From NCBI GenBank assembly GCA_026874595.1, contig CM049308.1, positions 17,110,001 to 17,174,000 on the forward strand: DNA of 64,000 nt, in the 5' to 3' direction. The stretch is from Sipunculus nudus (taxonomy: Eukaryota; Annelida; Sipuncula; Golfingiida; Sipunculidae). A program made the position numbers and the translations under genes. Of this stretch, positions 1 through 34,299 are shown one piece after another. The notes beneath the pieces were generated by a model. The model searched no databases, was not told the origin of the DNA, and was given only the letters and a program-made list of their open reading frames with translations. How positions within the stretch are numbered: position 1 is the stretch's first letter; every line of letters starts with the position of its first letter.

Positions 1-540
1 GTTTCAGGAAGAATTAGTGAAAAAAAAGTTGGCTAATGACATTTGACTGAACAAATTTTTCCAGAAATCAGTGAGGACGAGCAAATGGTTTTTACATTTT
101 TATAAAAGATTCTCGATAAAAATTTCATAATTATATAATTATGTTGCTAAACAGGTAAATGCACAATATTTCAATTGGAGATGTTATCGAAATTTTGTTT
201 TGTTTTCTTTATAATAAAGTCCGAGTGGCATGAGTTCACATTCAAAATAAAAAATTTCCATCCTAGATATGGGGGGGGGGGGGGGGGATCTTCAAAATTA
301 ATGCGGACCTTATGACTCATTTGGTTGATTAGAAGTCTAATCTTTCTAATTGATTTAATTATAGCGTCCAGTATCACAACTTTTATTTTAGACATCAGAG
401 GATATATTTCAAAGTGCAGGCTATTTTACATGTTAAAGTTCAAATTAATACCGGAGAAAAGAACTTTAAAAGTGCACTATGAACTAATAACCAAGAATAT
501 CTAGTGAATATATGTGCATGTTTATCATTAATTGTTCCAG
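1..540. other. Region upstream of gene 1
   Basis: AT-rich, with a G run at 271-287. No clear TATA box or other core promoter element. A splice acceptor-like tract ends at 540, so the true promoter of gene 1 may lie further upstream, outside the window. Confidence 0.4.
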
Positions 541-554
541 CTCCGACTGCAGAA

Positions 555-21196
<20,642 letters not shown>

Positions 21197-21400
21197 GATT
21201 TTACTGTCGTTATATGGCTGGAAATACAGCTTACGTCAAACGGAGAGCGCAATTTTTGTGGATAATAATATATCCTTTACCAAGAATTATCCCCCCCCCC
21301 CTCAGAAATGGTTAATTTAGAGATACAATTTTGATTCAATATTGATTCATGAAAATTACAGGACTACTTGATTTTCCTCTATGTCTGTATTTGTTGATTC

Positions 21401-21406
21401 AATAAA
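21401..21406 (+). terminator. Probable polyadenylation signal of gene 1
   Basis: AATAAA lies 205 bases after the gene 1 stop codon, a usual distance for a short 3' UTR. It is not tested against transcripts. Confidence 0.45.
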
Positions 21407-24400
21407 GAAACATTTAGCTGGCACAAAAGTAGTTCGACGTTTATCATTAATGCATAATGCATGTATACAGGCGAGGACACTCAGACTTGGAGCACCGGTG
21501 CCATGCTTTTCTTCGACCTCGGCAAAAAAGCCCTTTGCACTTGTTTCCATTCCCTTGCCGATACAACATCTGTTGTAGACGATTGACACTAACAGTTCAT
21601 ATTGATGGGGTTGATTGATTTTATCTAGGTAGTAAAATACTTGCATATAAAAGAACATTCATAAAAAAATACAGTATCTTGACATAACCAAGGATAACAC
21701 TGAAAAGTTTAAATTATATAAACTTATTTCGATATTGGTCCTTGTGATCAAGATTTATACAATAGAAAAAAGGGCATGCAAGGAATACCTGATATATAAA
21801 TCAAATTATATGTAGTTATGTACAATTAATAGTATAAAAATAGATGTGAACAATAATTAAGGACTACAAAACATAAAAGTATTGCTACATTTTTTCGAAA
21901 TAGTGTGTTTGGACTAATCATTCCAAGCATATTTTAAAATACAGAACAATGTGGAATACATAAACGGTTAAGTCATGACTAAGCACAGTTTCCATCATAA
22001 GAAAAAAAATCAATTAAAATAATTATAAGTAGTATTATAGTTAACTTTAAATGTCTAGAGACCAATGTGACATGACATATTAGTTTAGCATAGTTTGAAT
22101 GACTAGAAACCAATGTAACATTTCACAAAATATAACATAATTTAAATAATTAGAAACCAATGTGGCATATTACAGAGTATAGCATAATTTAAATGACTAG
22201 AATCCATTGTGGTGTATCACAGAGTCATTTTTATATGTGACTAAACAAAATCAGTATATACCCAAAAATGTATAACAGTGGTTAAAGGTCCGTAATATCA
22301 ACGAAAAATGACTAATTGCTAGATCTGAATTGATGAAAGTAAAAGAATCCTGTCTTATCATTAGAGGTTGGGTTGTATATAACAGAGCCACAACTGTGTA
22401 TAGGGTTCTTATCAGGGTCTGTGGCATATATATGTTTCATTTGACAAAACCCACAATGCTGGTTTAAGGTAGCCAGCATACGAAGCCAGCATACGACCGT
22501 TACGTGCAGTGCGCATGCTCGTGGAATAGTTTTATAATATACTAGCTGATAAACCCGGTATACCGGGCTTTTTACCGGAATTTGGGAGATGAATTAATTA
22601 AGATGAGGAATGTTGACTTTCTTTTTCTTTTAACAGTAAAAAAAAGATTTTCAGTGGGATACTGTCTCAATAAGATATGTACAAATATTTTTTTTAATTT
22701 ATTTTGCGGCGCTGCGCTCTTGGCAAAAATTCATATACCGGTATGTGTACCATGAAGACTTGGTAGTAATGTTAACATTTGCGAACCGGAATCGGGCGCG
22801 GGCACATTCAGGTTTTCGATTATGTTTGACTGGTTACGATTGTTGGGCGTACAAAGAATAAGTTTATGTGAGGAAGACATGAAAGATAAATTAAATGTAC
22901 GTTTAAAGGCAAGGAAACTGTTGCTGAAGAAAGATATGGAAACACGCATACCTAGTTATTAGCAGAAGCGTACCCAAATAAAGTCGCAACCGTTTTTATA
23001 TTATATCAGACAAATTTTGAGGCCTGGAAACCCCGCCTGCACCTATCCTCTACCCTGTTCCGGAAATGTATACCTTTTATCCGGTTTTGTCATTAATCCC
23101 CCTTGGTTGAACTCCTCCTTTTCGTAAAGCGAGAGTCATGTGTTTTTCACATTTGCTGACAATCCCATGGGTCAGAGCTTAACATGCTTAAACCCCTCAC
23201 TGCAAGAAAGTAGGGTTATTCACATGCACAAAAGACTTAAAACTTTGTGTACATGAAAAATTATTGATTGTCATACCGGCCTTGTCACTACGAGAATAAT
23301 TACCTTTTAAATGAGGTATGGCACAGTGTCATGCGCATCGTGGTTTCAGAGAACTTTGAGGACAAAGGTGAAGCCAATCTCTTTTAAAAGTATAAGATTT
23401 ATATGTTAAGTTCCAGTTTCACCGTCCATCATGTAGAATTAAAATGCAAAAAAAAAAAAAAAAAAAAAATAGCAGCCCTAGGACCATATTGGATTTTAGA
23501 TATTGGTCTGAAATATATTACGTCAAATAATCTTAAAGAGACCAATTTTAAGAAAAATTACAGCATTATCGAAGAAAGCCCTTGCAAATTGAGTTTAAAA
23601 GATTTGCCTGGCATTCATATTGGATTTAACATGAGCCTGGAATTTGAAGGCAATGGTCCCCTCATGGATGTCTATGTTCTGTAAAATATTCATATAAGAT
23701 AATCAGTGATTGTGCCATACTATATGTTAGGCAGATCTGTAAAACGATAAGGCTGCAGCCATGAAGTCCTCACAGGCATCAATTGCCCACGTTAATTTGA
23801 GTAAGTCGAACACATGCGCTAAAAATAAACACCGATTGTGCTCTGGCGGCCATTTTTAAATTCGGACTGGTCTTTAATTCGACAGTTCTGGGGCCCTCAT
23901 TGACACCAATCATCCCGGGGAATTTGAGAAAGATCAAATGTATTCTTTATCCGAAAAATGCGCGCGAAAGAAAATAACCGATTATGCCCTGGTGGTCATA
24001 TTGGAATTCGGACAAGCATCTTCTCGTTGTGATATTGCGCGCAAAAGAAAGCGTTACTAACGGACGGACGGACGGATGGAAGGACAATGTGATTACAATA
24101 GGACACCGCTTAATCAAGCTTTTTCATAAGTTATTTCAAAGACGTTAAAAGAGAGATGGTGATATAACGAACATTGCCAGTTATCATTACCGTTAACATT
24201 ACAGTCATGATCAACGTTATCGGATTAAACAGTAAGATCAAATGTTTATTTGATGTGTATCCCACTAGTGTTTCAAATGCCAAGTGCATGTTCATTTTCA
24301 GATTTTTATTGAGAAGACATCAGCAACATAAAATTTGTCAATGTTGTCAATAAGGGGAGATTGGTAAACGCTACAATTCGCACGACGTTTGTACATAATG

Positions 24401-25299
24401 CTATGTAAAAAATCGGGGGACTTAAGGCAGACATGCCTTATAAGCACAATATCTCTACACCTCTGACCGCCCATTCGTCCAGCCACCCGTCCTTGCGCAT
24501 GGCACAAATCGTAAGTAGGTTACCGCTGGACTCCAGACAGGTATGAAATTCTATGCTTAAATCTCCGTAGGTAAGCAACATTGTTCCCCTTCTTTGTTAG
24601 TTTCATATGCAGGGGAATCTTGTTTTTGAGTACTTATAAAATAACAGCCTTCCATGTTTGTTAGGATGGTGAACATAATTTCAATGGTCTCACAAAAATT
24701 AAACGGATTTACATATTCACACAATAATTTACCATATTTACACCTATCAGTGCCGGCCTGCGAAAGATTGCCACATTGATTCCTTAAAAGTATTACTCAT
24801 CGAATATAATCAGTCAGATTTTAAGAAAAAAAGAAATAACTTAAAAACCGCATTTCTTCAAATAAACAAGCGCAGCTTAAGGACCCGCGGTGAGGCATCA
24901 TAGTGGTCCGATTTTATGAAGCCCAAATTCGTATAGTCCCAGACTATACTAAAGTCTCCAGACATTTCTTTGTGAACATGAATCATTGATGAAATTTTGA
25001 AATTAGAATACATTCATTTGATAGTATTATTTTTGCTGCCATTTATTTTTAACCCTGTCAAATGTTTTTGCAAAATCAATTAAATAATTTCTCTGGCTCC
25101 CACTAAGAAGCTAACGATCTTTACTGCAGCCCTTCATTATAACAATCATTAGCTACATATGTACGCTGGACACACCATTAGGTGTGCAACCGCTAGGTAC
25201 GGCGAGGGTCTACCTGACTGATCGTTGGACAGACCAAGTAGGAATTCCATACAGATTATTAGCTGGGGAGTCTGTGTAAATGAACCACTCTCCTGAAAA

Positions 25300-25420
25300 A
25301 GCCGCCATCTTTAGAGGAAAGGCCCTTATTTTCATAAACATCTTTCCCTTCATGCATCGCAGTGTTTACACCAATTGCAGATTCCTATTGGCTGATATAA
25401 CCGGATGATACCAAGAGCCC
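25300..25420 (+). repeat. Dispersed repeat copy with CCAAT-type motif
   Basis: Plus-strand partner of the copy at 18955-19065, sharing ttattttcataaaca, tctttccc and agattcctattggctg. Family unknown. Confidence 0.55.
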
Positions 25421-25789
25421 GGGTAAAGAAATACCTATATATCATTTTATTAACAGTAAGTGCCCATTATTCGTTCAAAAATAATCATTAGGGTTGCAAA
25501 TTTCGTCCCAATAGCTTCAAAGTAACTGTATTACTGGTAATATGTCAGGGTTATATGCTGTCCTTACGCTACATGTTTAAACGTATTTGAACAGTTCTGC
25601 CCAACCATCCTTGAGGTTTACTCACTGTAACACGTTGTACCGCTTGTGTCAAGCGGTGCCATTTGCTACTTTTTGCATCGCTGTCCACACTGGGATTCTT
25701 GACCATTTCTCGGTCGACATTTCCTTGACGTGACAGAGGAGTTTTCGTGTTTCATGATATATTAGTACGCATAACATGCAATTGTGAAG

Positions 25790-25862
25790 CTCGTGACCGG
25801 GTCTCGAACCAGCATCCGTGTGATAACAAGTCCTATGCGCTATCAATGCTCCATGGAGGACG
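25790..25862 (-). mobile_element. tRNA-related SINE head or tRNA relic
   Basis: Read on the minus strand it has an A-box-like TGATAGCGCATAGG and a B-box-like GGTTCGAGACCC, spaced about 30 bases apart as in a tRNA. The cloverleaf is not convincing enough for a working tRNA. The body probably continues to about 25640 on the minus strand. Confidence 0.45.
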
Positions 25863-26709
25863 AGTTGGAAACCAGGGTTCGAATGGGGATATTTAAATTT
25901 ACTCTTGAGAATTGGGTTAGTCGGACCATAAATTGGTTAAGAGACCATTGAAATATGTTGGATAACAGTTGTTTCAAGGCAATTGACGTGCTCATGAGAG
26001 TTTACTTAAAACAAGTAAAATATGGTAAGCATGCCTGTGCTCGGTGTGGAGAGAAGGCCATTTCAAGAACTATGACAAATTTTGATTGTGAAGTTTGACC
26101 GTTGAGGCAAATACTTATTCCATCCCCCAGTCCCAAAGTCCCTATTTTGCAGAGGTCAGTTTCGAGTTAAAACGACCTATTCATTAGCTAATAGTCTATG
26201 CATTACTTATTGAAATACTAGAGCTTGATATGAAAATCTAAACAAATGGACAAAGCAAGGTGAAATTTAACACACTTTTAACACAAATATACATGTATTC
26301 GAACATATTTAACACAATTTTGACAAGGATATAAAATTTAAGGAGATATAAGGAGGTAAAATATTTTGATTTTAGAAACCCTAGGTAATTTTTATCAACT
26401 TAAACTAGTAGAACAGATTGACATTTATGGTGCTTAAACATAGTGAATGTTTTAGTCACAAAACTAATAAAATATACATAACCATTTTTCGGTTTCAGCT
26501 TTTTCCAGGTTTCAAAAGAAATTTCATCAGGGCCTGTCTAAGTGTTAGGCGAAAACCTGTAAATTTATTTAAAAGCCAATTTATTTCAGTCACAGTGTAA
26601 AATAATGGCGATTTTTTGTGATTTAATTTGCACAGTCATGTATACATGTCCACCTGATGAACAATGAAATTCTCCTATTAGTCCAGAGGCCAGTAGGGGT
26701 ATAGCTCCC

Positions 26710-26733
26710 GGGGGGGGGGGGGGGGGGGGGGGG
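26710..26733. repeat. 24-base poly-G run
   Basis: The longest of many G or C homopolymer runs in the window. Others include 271-287, 2466-2484, 32399-32417 and 38681-38696. Length is unreliable by nature. Confidence 0.9.
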
Positions 26734-26756
26734 CAAACCCATATTTTCATATACTT

Positions 26757-27780
26757 AGAGGTCCGTAGTTTGTGAAAATGAATGTTTACACTTGAAACAA
26801 GGCTGATTAAAATAATATGGCCCTTTTATCAAACCTAGTCTAAGTACAAAGTTTTTGACTGACAGTTAATCAGTTAAGGAGTTATATGGTCATTGTATAA
26901 ATTCCTTAATATGGTGGTGTAAGCAAATTCATTTTAGTCCTCTTTTATAACAAAACTAGATGGATATAACTGTGTATTTGAACGAGTTATATGCCTATTA
27001 TGTGCAGGTATATCAAATTCACAAAATAATTTTGATTTTTTTATATGTGCGCATTTTTTAACCAAAAATTGTTGACACAATAAATTGTATGGATTTTATT
27101 CGTAAAACGAGTTTATTTAATTGTTTTTTTGAGGTCCCTTAATTACGAAAATGAATGTTGGTTGTTGAAACATGGATATATTTTGAGAAATGGCCCTTTT
27201 TTCAAAGTGCTCAGTTTGCGGCTGAAGGAAATCAGTTACGGGTGTATGGCCACAAAATCGACCGTATCTTCCTTAATCCTAGTCCTATGGTAGTGAAATA
27301 AACACCATTTTACTCCTCTCTTATAAAACAAGGCAGATATAAATGGGCATGCATTTCGACGAAATTCATGCTTTATATGTGCTGTTATATCCGGTCCCAA
27401 AATAATTTTGAATTTTTTTATATGTGCACAATTTAAACAAAAGTCTAGACACAATGAATTATTTTGATTTATTTCATTATCCGAGTTTATTTATTGTTTC
27501 ATATTTTACTAGATTATGAAAAGTAATGTTGGTAGTTGAAACAAGGTGAAATCTTGGAGAAATGGCCTATTTATCAAACCGCATGTAAGTGCTAGGCTCT
27601 TTGTTGAAACAAGCTAGAGCTTCCATAACACGTGTCTTAGGATAACAAAATAAGTACCATTGTATTCTCTTTTTAATTGTTAAATAAGACATAAATAACG
27701 TTTGATGGTTTCCATTTGCAAGGCAATTAATTAAAATTGGTATTCGGACTAAAGCTATAATTAAACACTTAGTTAAAGAG
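26757..27780. repeat. Imperfect tandem repeat, about 370-bp units, nearly three copies
   Basis: Units start near 26757, 27131 and 27497. Each opens with a form of gaggtcc...gaaaatgaatgtt, then tggccctttt-atcaaa, then ataattttgattttttta-tatgtgc, and closes with gagtttatt-aattg. The third unit is shortened and more diverged. Confidence 0.7.
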
Positions 27781-28558
27781 CATATTTTAACTAACGTAAC
27801 AAACCAAAATTATCCATTAAAATTTAGTTTTAAATAATATGGTTTCGATACAGAGGTTTTGCAATGATAACTCTTGCAGCTTTGCAGAAAAAAATATTGC
27901 CCAGACTCAGATATGCTAGTGCAGTAATTTTTTCGCTGCATTAACAGCCTGCAACGTTTAAGATTTGCCGCGGTCATTCAAATGTCCGTAACTTCAGGAC
28001 GTTGTCTGGTTTTCTCTGCCAACACGCATTTTCTACACCCATGCACCATAAATCACAAAACAACCCCAGATTTTTTAAATGATCTAAATTAATTATTTCA
28101 ATTTAACTTTGGTAAATAAAGATGTTGAAATAAAAATCAATTTAAAATTTTACTGGATGCAACCGTTTCTATGAGTTATCCTTCACGACGCGTCACGACG
28201 CTCAGCTGAATATGTCAATAAAGATATGTTTATGAGCTTTTAAAAAAATAGGTTCTGTGATCAGTTTTGGTCCTGTGATCAGTTTGAAGGTAACCTGTCT
28301 ATACCCAAATTGGAGTTGTCATCAAAAAATTAATTTTGGAATGAATGGCCCTCGTGACCTTGGCTTTTGACCTTGTGACCCCAAAATCTCGAGGTAACCT
28401 CTCCTACTGGCAGGTTCGCCATATATGGAAGATAGAAGGTTTGCGATGACAAGTTTGGCTTAAAATGCATCCACAATCTTTCTAAAGTAGTGGGTCCTGT
28501 GACCTTGACCTTTGATATCATGACCCCGTAATCAAAAGAGTTCTTACTTTAGTGGTGG

Positions 28559-28613
<55 letters not shown>

Positions 28614-29740
28614 AGTTTGAAACCAATATTTCAATCCAAACTGATGTAATCATCTGGATAGGTGGCCCAGTGACCTTGACCTCTGACCCTAAAATCCATA
28701 AGTTTCTTTCACTGTTGGCAGGTGAGTAATATCTGGAAAATGGACTGTTTGGAATGAAAAGTTTTACTTAAAATACATCAACCTGTATCTTTTATATTTT
28801 TTACGCATTTCTTCTCTGTTTTTGAGACCTTCAAATCTCCTTGGAAACCTGAAGTTAGATCACAGTGACCTATATTCTGCATGATATGTAAAAGAACATT
28901 ATTTGAGCACCCTATAGATTTGCATGATTGGTTACAGTTAGACCTAGAATTTACTTTGATTAAGATCCAGGGAGGTTCCTGTATAAAATTCTTTGAAACC
29001 TGAAACAGTGTCACTGTGGGAAACGCAATAAATTTAAAATTTTTAATAGACAATCACCAAACTTACAGCGTTCATATTTTTCAAGTCACAGAGGCGGTAA
29101 TTAAAATTTATGATGTGAACGTAATAAAAAGAAAAAAGTATTTATATCATCAATACACCTCATAAACGGCTACTTCCATAACAGGCGGGACGTACCAGAT
29201 CTGTAGCATAGATCAACTATTTTCTTGTTGATTTAGAATTTTATGTTACATTAATAGGTATTTCTGCCCCGTTCCGTCAGTGACCGGCACATAGTTACAC
29301 ATCCCTTTCTACCAGCAACCAGTTCAAAACGGGAAGGCATCCCGCTAAATGCTCAAATGCAAGTCCCACCATTTGTAAATTTACACCAGAATTATGAAAT
29401 GAAGCATACTTCTGGCAGCCAGATTCTTCTTGTCCCTAAAAAATCCAATAATTCCTGTATTCGCACGATCGAAAGCTTCGCCTGATGGAAAACTTTGCAT
29501 GACAGTAAATTGGCATTTGGAATACGTTTGTGTCGCCCCCATGATGATCACCTGTAGGTGCTGCCATCTTATAGCAAATTATATCACTAATCCATTAGCT
29601 GAGATCTGTTACCACGCCAATGGAATGTGATTCATGTCAAACCAACAGATAAATAACTTGAGCAAATAGGAAGGTCAGTTTCCCGGTAAGAGACCTACAT
29701 TTTAAAAAAAACGAATTCATTCAAAATCCCATCTCTCAGT
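27781..29740. other. Intergenic DNA with AAGGTCA-rich repeat
   Basis: From about 28260 to 28900 the DNA repeats 'gtgaccttgacctttgat' and related text with spacing of about 180 bases, a type common in bivalve dispersed repeats. No coding signal. Confidence 0.4.
28562..28609. repeat. (TA)n microsatellite
   Basis: Alternating TA run inside a stretch rich in tgaccttg-type sequence (28330-28700). Confidence 0.95.
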
Positions 29741-29907
29741 CAGTGTGTGTGTTGGGGGGGGGGGGGGGTCATATTTCGAGGGGCGTTCAAACGTTTGTTA
29801 AAAATTCAGGCTGTGAGGTGTATATAAAAACCCAGAGGCCTGTTAGGCACACATATACGGCTGGCTTGACATCAGTCGTAAGCCGAGTTTCCTTGCCCGA
29901 CTCAGCT

Positions 29908-29908
<1 letters not shown>

Positions 29909-29975
<67 letters not shown>
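29909..29975. repeat. (TA)n microsatellite
   Basis: Alternating TA run at the left edge of the insert in unit C. Confidence 0.95.
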
Positions 29976-29977
<2 letters not shown>

Positions 29978-31699
29978 CTATTTCACGTTATAAGCGCCCC
30001 GGGCGCTCTCAAAATTTTTCCAAAAAAAGCGCCCCCCACCTTACTTCTGCCAACTGCTTGTGTACATGTGTTTGACGGTTTACACAACACATTCAGGACA
30101 ATTGAAAAAAAACAACGATCTTTTAGCGATTGTGTGAAGTTTTGAAAAATAATAACTACTCCAAGTAATACCGATTTGCAGACTATTTAATTTTGTGTTG
30201 TTTGAGAGAATTATATGAATATCTGCAGTTCGAGATTTCCTTTGCAGGTGAAGAGGAAAAATAAAGATGGTAATAAATTAACTCTTAAATAAAAGTTACC
30301 GCCTATTAAGGTAGTAGAATATATAAATTGTTCATATAAAGGTTAGTTAAACAATATTTATTTGAGAGATGAAAAAATATAGTACGAGACGTCGGTACCC
30401 CGATTATGTCAGTCACCTTGCGCAAATACCTTAGACACCTGAGCCGATGTCTGACATGGGATGGCATCGCCAATAATTGTTCTTTTTTTCTTTCATTATG
30501 CATGATATTACAAAGGTTTAAGAAAAGCTGAAATACTGGTCCTTAGACTCTAGCGTATTTAATAAACTTCAGTGCGTATACGTACCAAAATCAGGGATTT
30601 TGTTTTAAAATTGTGAGGAAAATCGTCCTATTTATATCCTGCGGAAACACGGTCCCTTTCTTTAACTTTGTTATAATACATTCATTTCTGGACGTAGTCT
30701 AATAATACAAGCCTGTCAAACATTAAATTTCGCGTCACCCGAGGAAAGGTAACGCGCTTATGGTTGTCTTTTAATCGAAGTGCCATGTGCGAGTCTCCGT
30801 GTATGTCAGTGTGGAAGCCAGCTGCCAGCGTCCGCATTTACTGGACTCGTAAATATTTTACGCTGTAAATATGGCACCAAAAGAAAAAAATCATTCTTGT
30901 TTTAATATGCATATTACGTGCTACTGGATGGCATTTAGCCAAGTAAGCATGTTCCACGCATCCCGCGCTAGAATTGTATACACAAACCCAGGGCTTGAGA
31001 TTTTGAGTACATGGGTAAGCCCCGCACGCTGTCAGTGGCATCGACAATTATATCACTGCATTCATGTTTCAAGTGAATTGCTAAGATATTTTTGCAAAGG
31101 AAAAACTAAAATTATATATTTTCAATATTTGGACTTTCGTTTCTGTCTGCCAGTTGTACGATTCCGCCCGCGATCGCGTAAAATCACTGTTTTTACTGTC
31201 AGAAGGGCTTTCGTATATTGAATTAGTTAAAATCCCTGTGTCAATGCGGCATGGGCAAACCTTTTCTTACCAATTATTTAAATAGATGAACATCTAAATC
31301 TGATGTATAAACGATAAATTCAAACAAAAACAAAACATTGTAGTGTTCTTTATTGATTGTATATTACCACCATACGGACAAAATCATCGATATTTACGGC
31401 GTCCAGTTCGACCGACGATTGCCGCAAATTATCCTTGGCGGCCCTGAGGACGCTGAAAACTTGTACCCGTATATAAGACGGCCGCCCTTCTTTGCCAAAT
31501 ATTTTAGGATAAAATTTATCGTCCTGCACACGAGCAAATACGGTAAGTATATATATTTCACTGCATTATACATCCACATACTTACCTGAATTCAGATCAC
31601 CCGATCAGCATTGCCTCCCGCAGGGTCGGCCATCACGGAAACAATCAGTCAATGTTATCTATGACACACTTGACCACTGATTCTGTGATGTGTTACTAA

Positions 31700-31730
<31 letters not shown>

Positions 31731-31943
31731 GATGACACAGCCTAACGGAGATAGAATAAAAACTGGCGGTAATTTTAAGTTTGGCGGGCAGAAATGAAAG
31801 CATTACGTTGCCCTTTGTCATATTGGCTTGGGAGAAAAGTGAGGTTAGGATGGCTCATCCCTTAGTTTTCTTGAAGTGATCTCCCAAATCCGGGCGGGGG
31901 GAGGGGGGCTTATTACAGAAGAGGCGTTATTACGTCAATTACG

Positions 31944-31946
<3 letters not shown>
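29976..31946 (-). mobile_element. Probable DNA transposon remnant inserted between TA runs
   Basis: The left edge has ttataagcgccccggg and aaaagcgccccccacc. The right edge, read on the minus strand, has gacgtaataacgcctc and aataagccccccctcc, which suggests degenerate terminal inverted repeats. On the minus strand near 31365-31555 a frame reads VFARVQDDKFYPKIFGKEGR and SSVELDAVNIDDFVRMVV, then a stop overlapping AATAAA. It looks coding-like but I do not recognise it. It may be the end of a transposase. Confidence 0.35.
31700..31730. repeat. (ATT)n microsatellite
   Basis: About ten trinucleotide units. Confidence 0.95.

Positions 31947-32012
<66 letters not shown>
31947..32012. repeat. (TA)n microsatellite
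   Basis: Alternating TA run at the right edge of the insert in unit C. Confidence 0.95.
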
Positions 32013-32016
<4 letters not shown>

Positions 32017-33949
32017 TCCCACTGCCACTTATACGCGTATTATTAATTATTGATGGAGTGTTGGATCTACCGCTACAGACTCACATTATTTCAAACATAT
32101 GATTCTGTTCCAGAGAAGTGAGAAAACATCATACAAAGAACCAGGAAGGTCACAGGGTTATTCCACTTGTGATCGACAACAAATGTAGCAAATTGCCTTT
32201 TTTCTGATCCATCGGCAGTGACATTTCGAGACAATAAGTGCAACCTAAATCAAAAGTGTAACGACATTATTATTACATCTTAGACTGAAGCCGCATGGAA
32301 TCACCATGAAATTAACTGAGACACACACTTCATGTCGCTTCAGTGTTTTGTCCTGTTTGTTCTGGCAATTTAAATAGCAGGGGGATGAGGATTTAAGTGG
32401 GGGGGGGGGGGGGGGGCGGCCTTGTCATATAAAGAGGGGCGTTGAAACGTTTGTTAAAAATTCAGGCTGTGACGGTGTATTTCAAAGCCCAGTGCCGTGA
32501 TAGCCATACATATATGCGGCTTCCTTAAACAAAAGGACAGATGACTTCAGTCTTAAGCCGAGTTTCGTTGCCCGACTCGGCTTGTAAAATGTCTGCTGGC
32601 TAAACCAGGCCTGACAGCTTATTCATTTGATGATTCAACAAAGTATCCGTTTTATTTAAACCAGTTATCTATATTACGCGTGACAAATTTTAACCATTTA
32701 ACATTTAACTAGTTTGTGATTACATATCGAGTAAGGTTTATCATGGTGGTTTTATAAGCCAATATTTTCATAATCACATTTTTAGGGATGTCACGCATGA
32801 CTATGTATATTAATGTATATATAACTTAAACTTTGTCAGTCAGCTTCAACATCGACCAAGCTAACTTAACAAATCGTCCGGACCCCCCCCCCTCCACTTT
32901 TTCAGCCGCCGCAACCTTTTTAAAGGGTTTCAGTCCAATTTATCCGACCTGTAACACTCCCCCTTTTCTGGAAGTGGGGACCATTTTCTAGGCTTTGACA
33001 TAAGGGATCCTGGGTTGGACCCGTCCTTTTCACAAATCCTGGATCCTCCCCTGCAAACCACGGAGTCAAGGTCGTGTTCACTGATCTTCACAGTGCTAGT
33101 CAAGATGCACACGAACCTGCATGATTCACGACAAATCAACAAATGATTAAATGAGGCGTTTCCCCCAAGAAAAGTTGCAAACACGTTATAGCTTCAGATG
33201 CAATGGATCATCATCTTGAGGTGCCCTGAATGCCACGGGCAACATGGCAGCTCATACCGGAAATAAGGGTAGCCGTAACAACCCGACTCAGTGGACAATG
33301 GTAATTGGGCTGGTATGCTTACTTGAGGTGTAATACAAGCAATATCAAGGAATGCATCGGAACGGTCTTTATTAATGTCGCATTTATATTGTGGTTAACA
33401 GCCCATCATTTTAACATTTTGCTACGAATCATGAATTAACACAAGAGAATACATGTAAACTCAAAACCCAAACTGAACTGAACTCTATATTCATGCGGTC
33501 AGAAATTCAACAAACATACCGATGGGTTAAAACGGAACTTTCCTCGCTCATGTTTTGTGTTGTTAGAAAGTATACTAAAATTCTAATGATTAGTCTGGTT
33601 TATGTCGATATATAAAGTGTACCTGTAGGCCATGTGACGTTGTAAAAAATTACAAAAATATTAGCATATATTGTCTTCCTCAGTCCTAGATGTAAAGGCA
33701 CTATGACAGCTATAATCTGTTCTTAATGTCAGAGGGCCGCTATCGGCCGTTACCAAAGCAAAGAGTGTGCTCAAGAACCCTTGAACTTATACTAATGGTT
33801 AATCTTTCCCCGAGATAAGTACTTCCTGCGGCAAAAGAATTCGACGACATAGCTCCTTCATTTAAACCAATCTGGAAGAATCAAGGGGAATAGAAAGAGT
33901 TGCTTTCATCAATTCGTAGCACATTCAGCGGACCAATGTGACTGAAATC

Positions 33950-34068
33950 TATCTAATCTATCTTATCTATCTAATCTATCTGTCTGTCTGTCTGTCTATC
34001 TATCTACCTAATCGAATCCAATCTAATCTAGTCTAATCTAATGTAATCAAATCTAATCTAATCTAATC

Positions 34069-34106
<38 letters not shown>

Positions 34107-34135
34107 CTCTCTCTATCTATCTATCTAATCTTATT
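33950..34135. repeat. (TCTA)n / (TCTG)n / (TAATC)n-type microsatellite in unit A
   Basis: Mixed TATC, TGTC and TAATC repeats; the counterpart in unit B lies at about 42556-42690. Confidence 0.9.
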
Positions 34136-34240
34136 TATTTAATTAGGAAAGCCCATTCAGCTTTATACTGTTTTCCAGTTGGGTCCTCTTACAATTGCAT
34201 ATCTATCTATCTATCTACCCCTCCTTCTCGCTAGCTCTTC

Positions 34241-34242
<2 letters not shown>

Positions 34243-34297
<55 letters not shown>
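34243..34297. repeat. (CT)n(TA)n compound microsatellite in unit A
   Basis: CT run passing into TA run. The same junction occurs in unit B at about 42778-42842. Confidence 0.95.

Positions 34298-34299
<2 letters not shown>

Larger units (their letters stand above)
21197..26400. other. Intergenic DNA downstream of gene 1
   Basis: AT-rich. Contains a C run (21290-21302), imperfect repeats near 22050-22230 around 'gactagaaaccaatgt', a palindrome CCCGGTATACCGGG near 22553, an (ACGG)n-like tail at about 24058-24085, the dispersed repeat at 25300-25420, and a tRNA-like SINE head at about 25790-25862. No coding exon recognised. Confidence 0.5.
29743..32360. repeat. Repeat unit C of the large poly-G-bounded family (interrupted)
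   Basis: The first about 160 bases (29750-29910: poly-G, gaggggcgttcaaacg, tgttaaaaattcaggctg, taagccgagttt) match the starts of units A and B. The last part (about 31997-32360: cactgccacttatacgcg, ctacagactcacatta, aaccaggaaggtcacagg) matches their middle. The DNA between the two TA runs (about 29976-31946) has no counterpart in A or B and looks like an inserted transposon remnant. Confidence 0.65.

Noticed and set aside
25790-25862. Functional tRNA gene on the minus strand
   Set aside because: A and B boxes are present but a full cloverleaf with a good acceptor stem is not evident, so a SINE or tRNA relic is more likely.
30871-31221. 116-codon plus-strand frame starting MAPKEKNHS
   Set aside because: No recognisable domain, no supporting splice context, and it lies within a probable transposon remnant.
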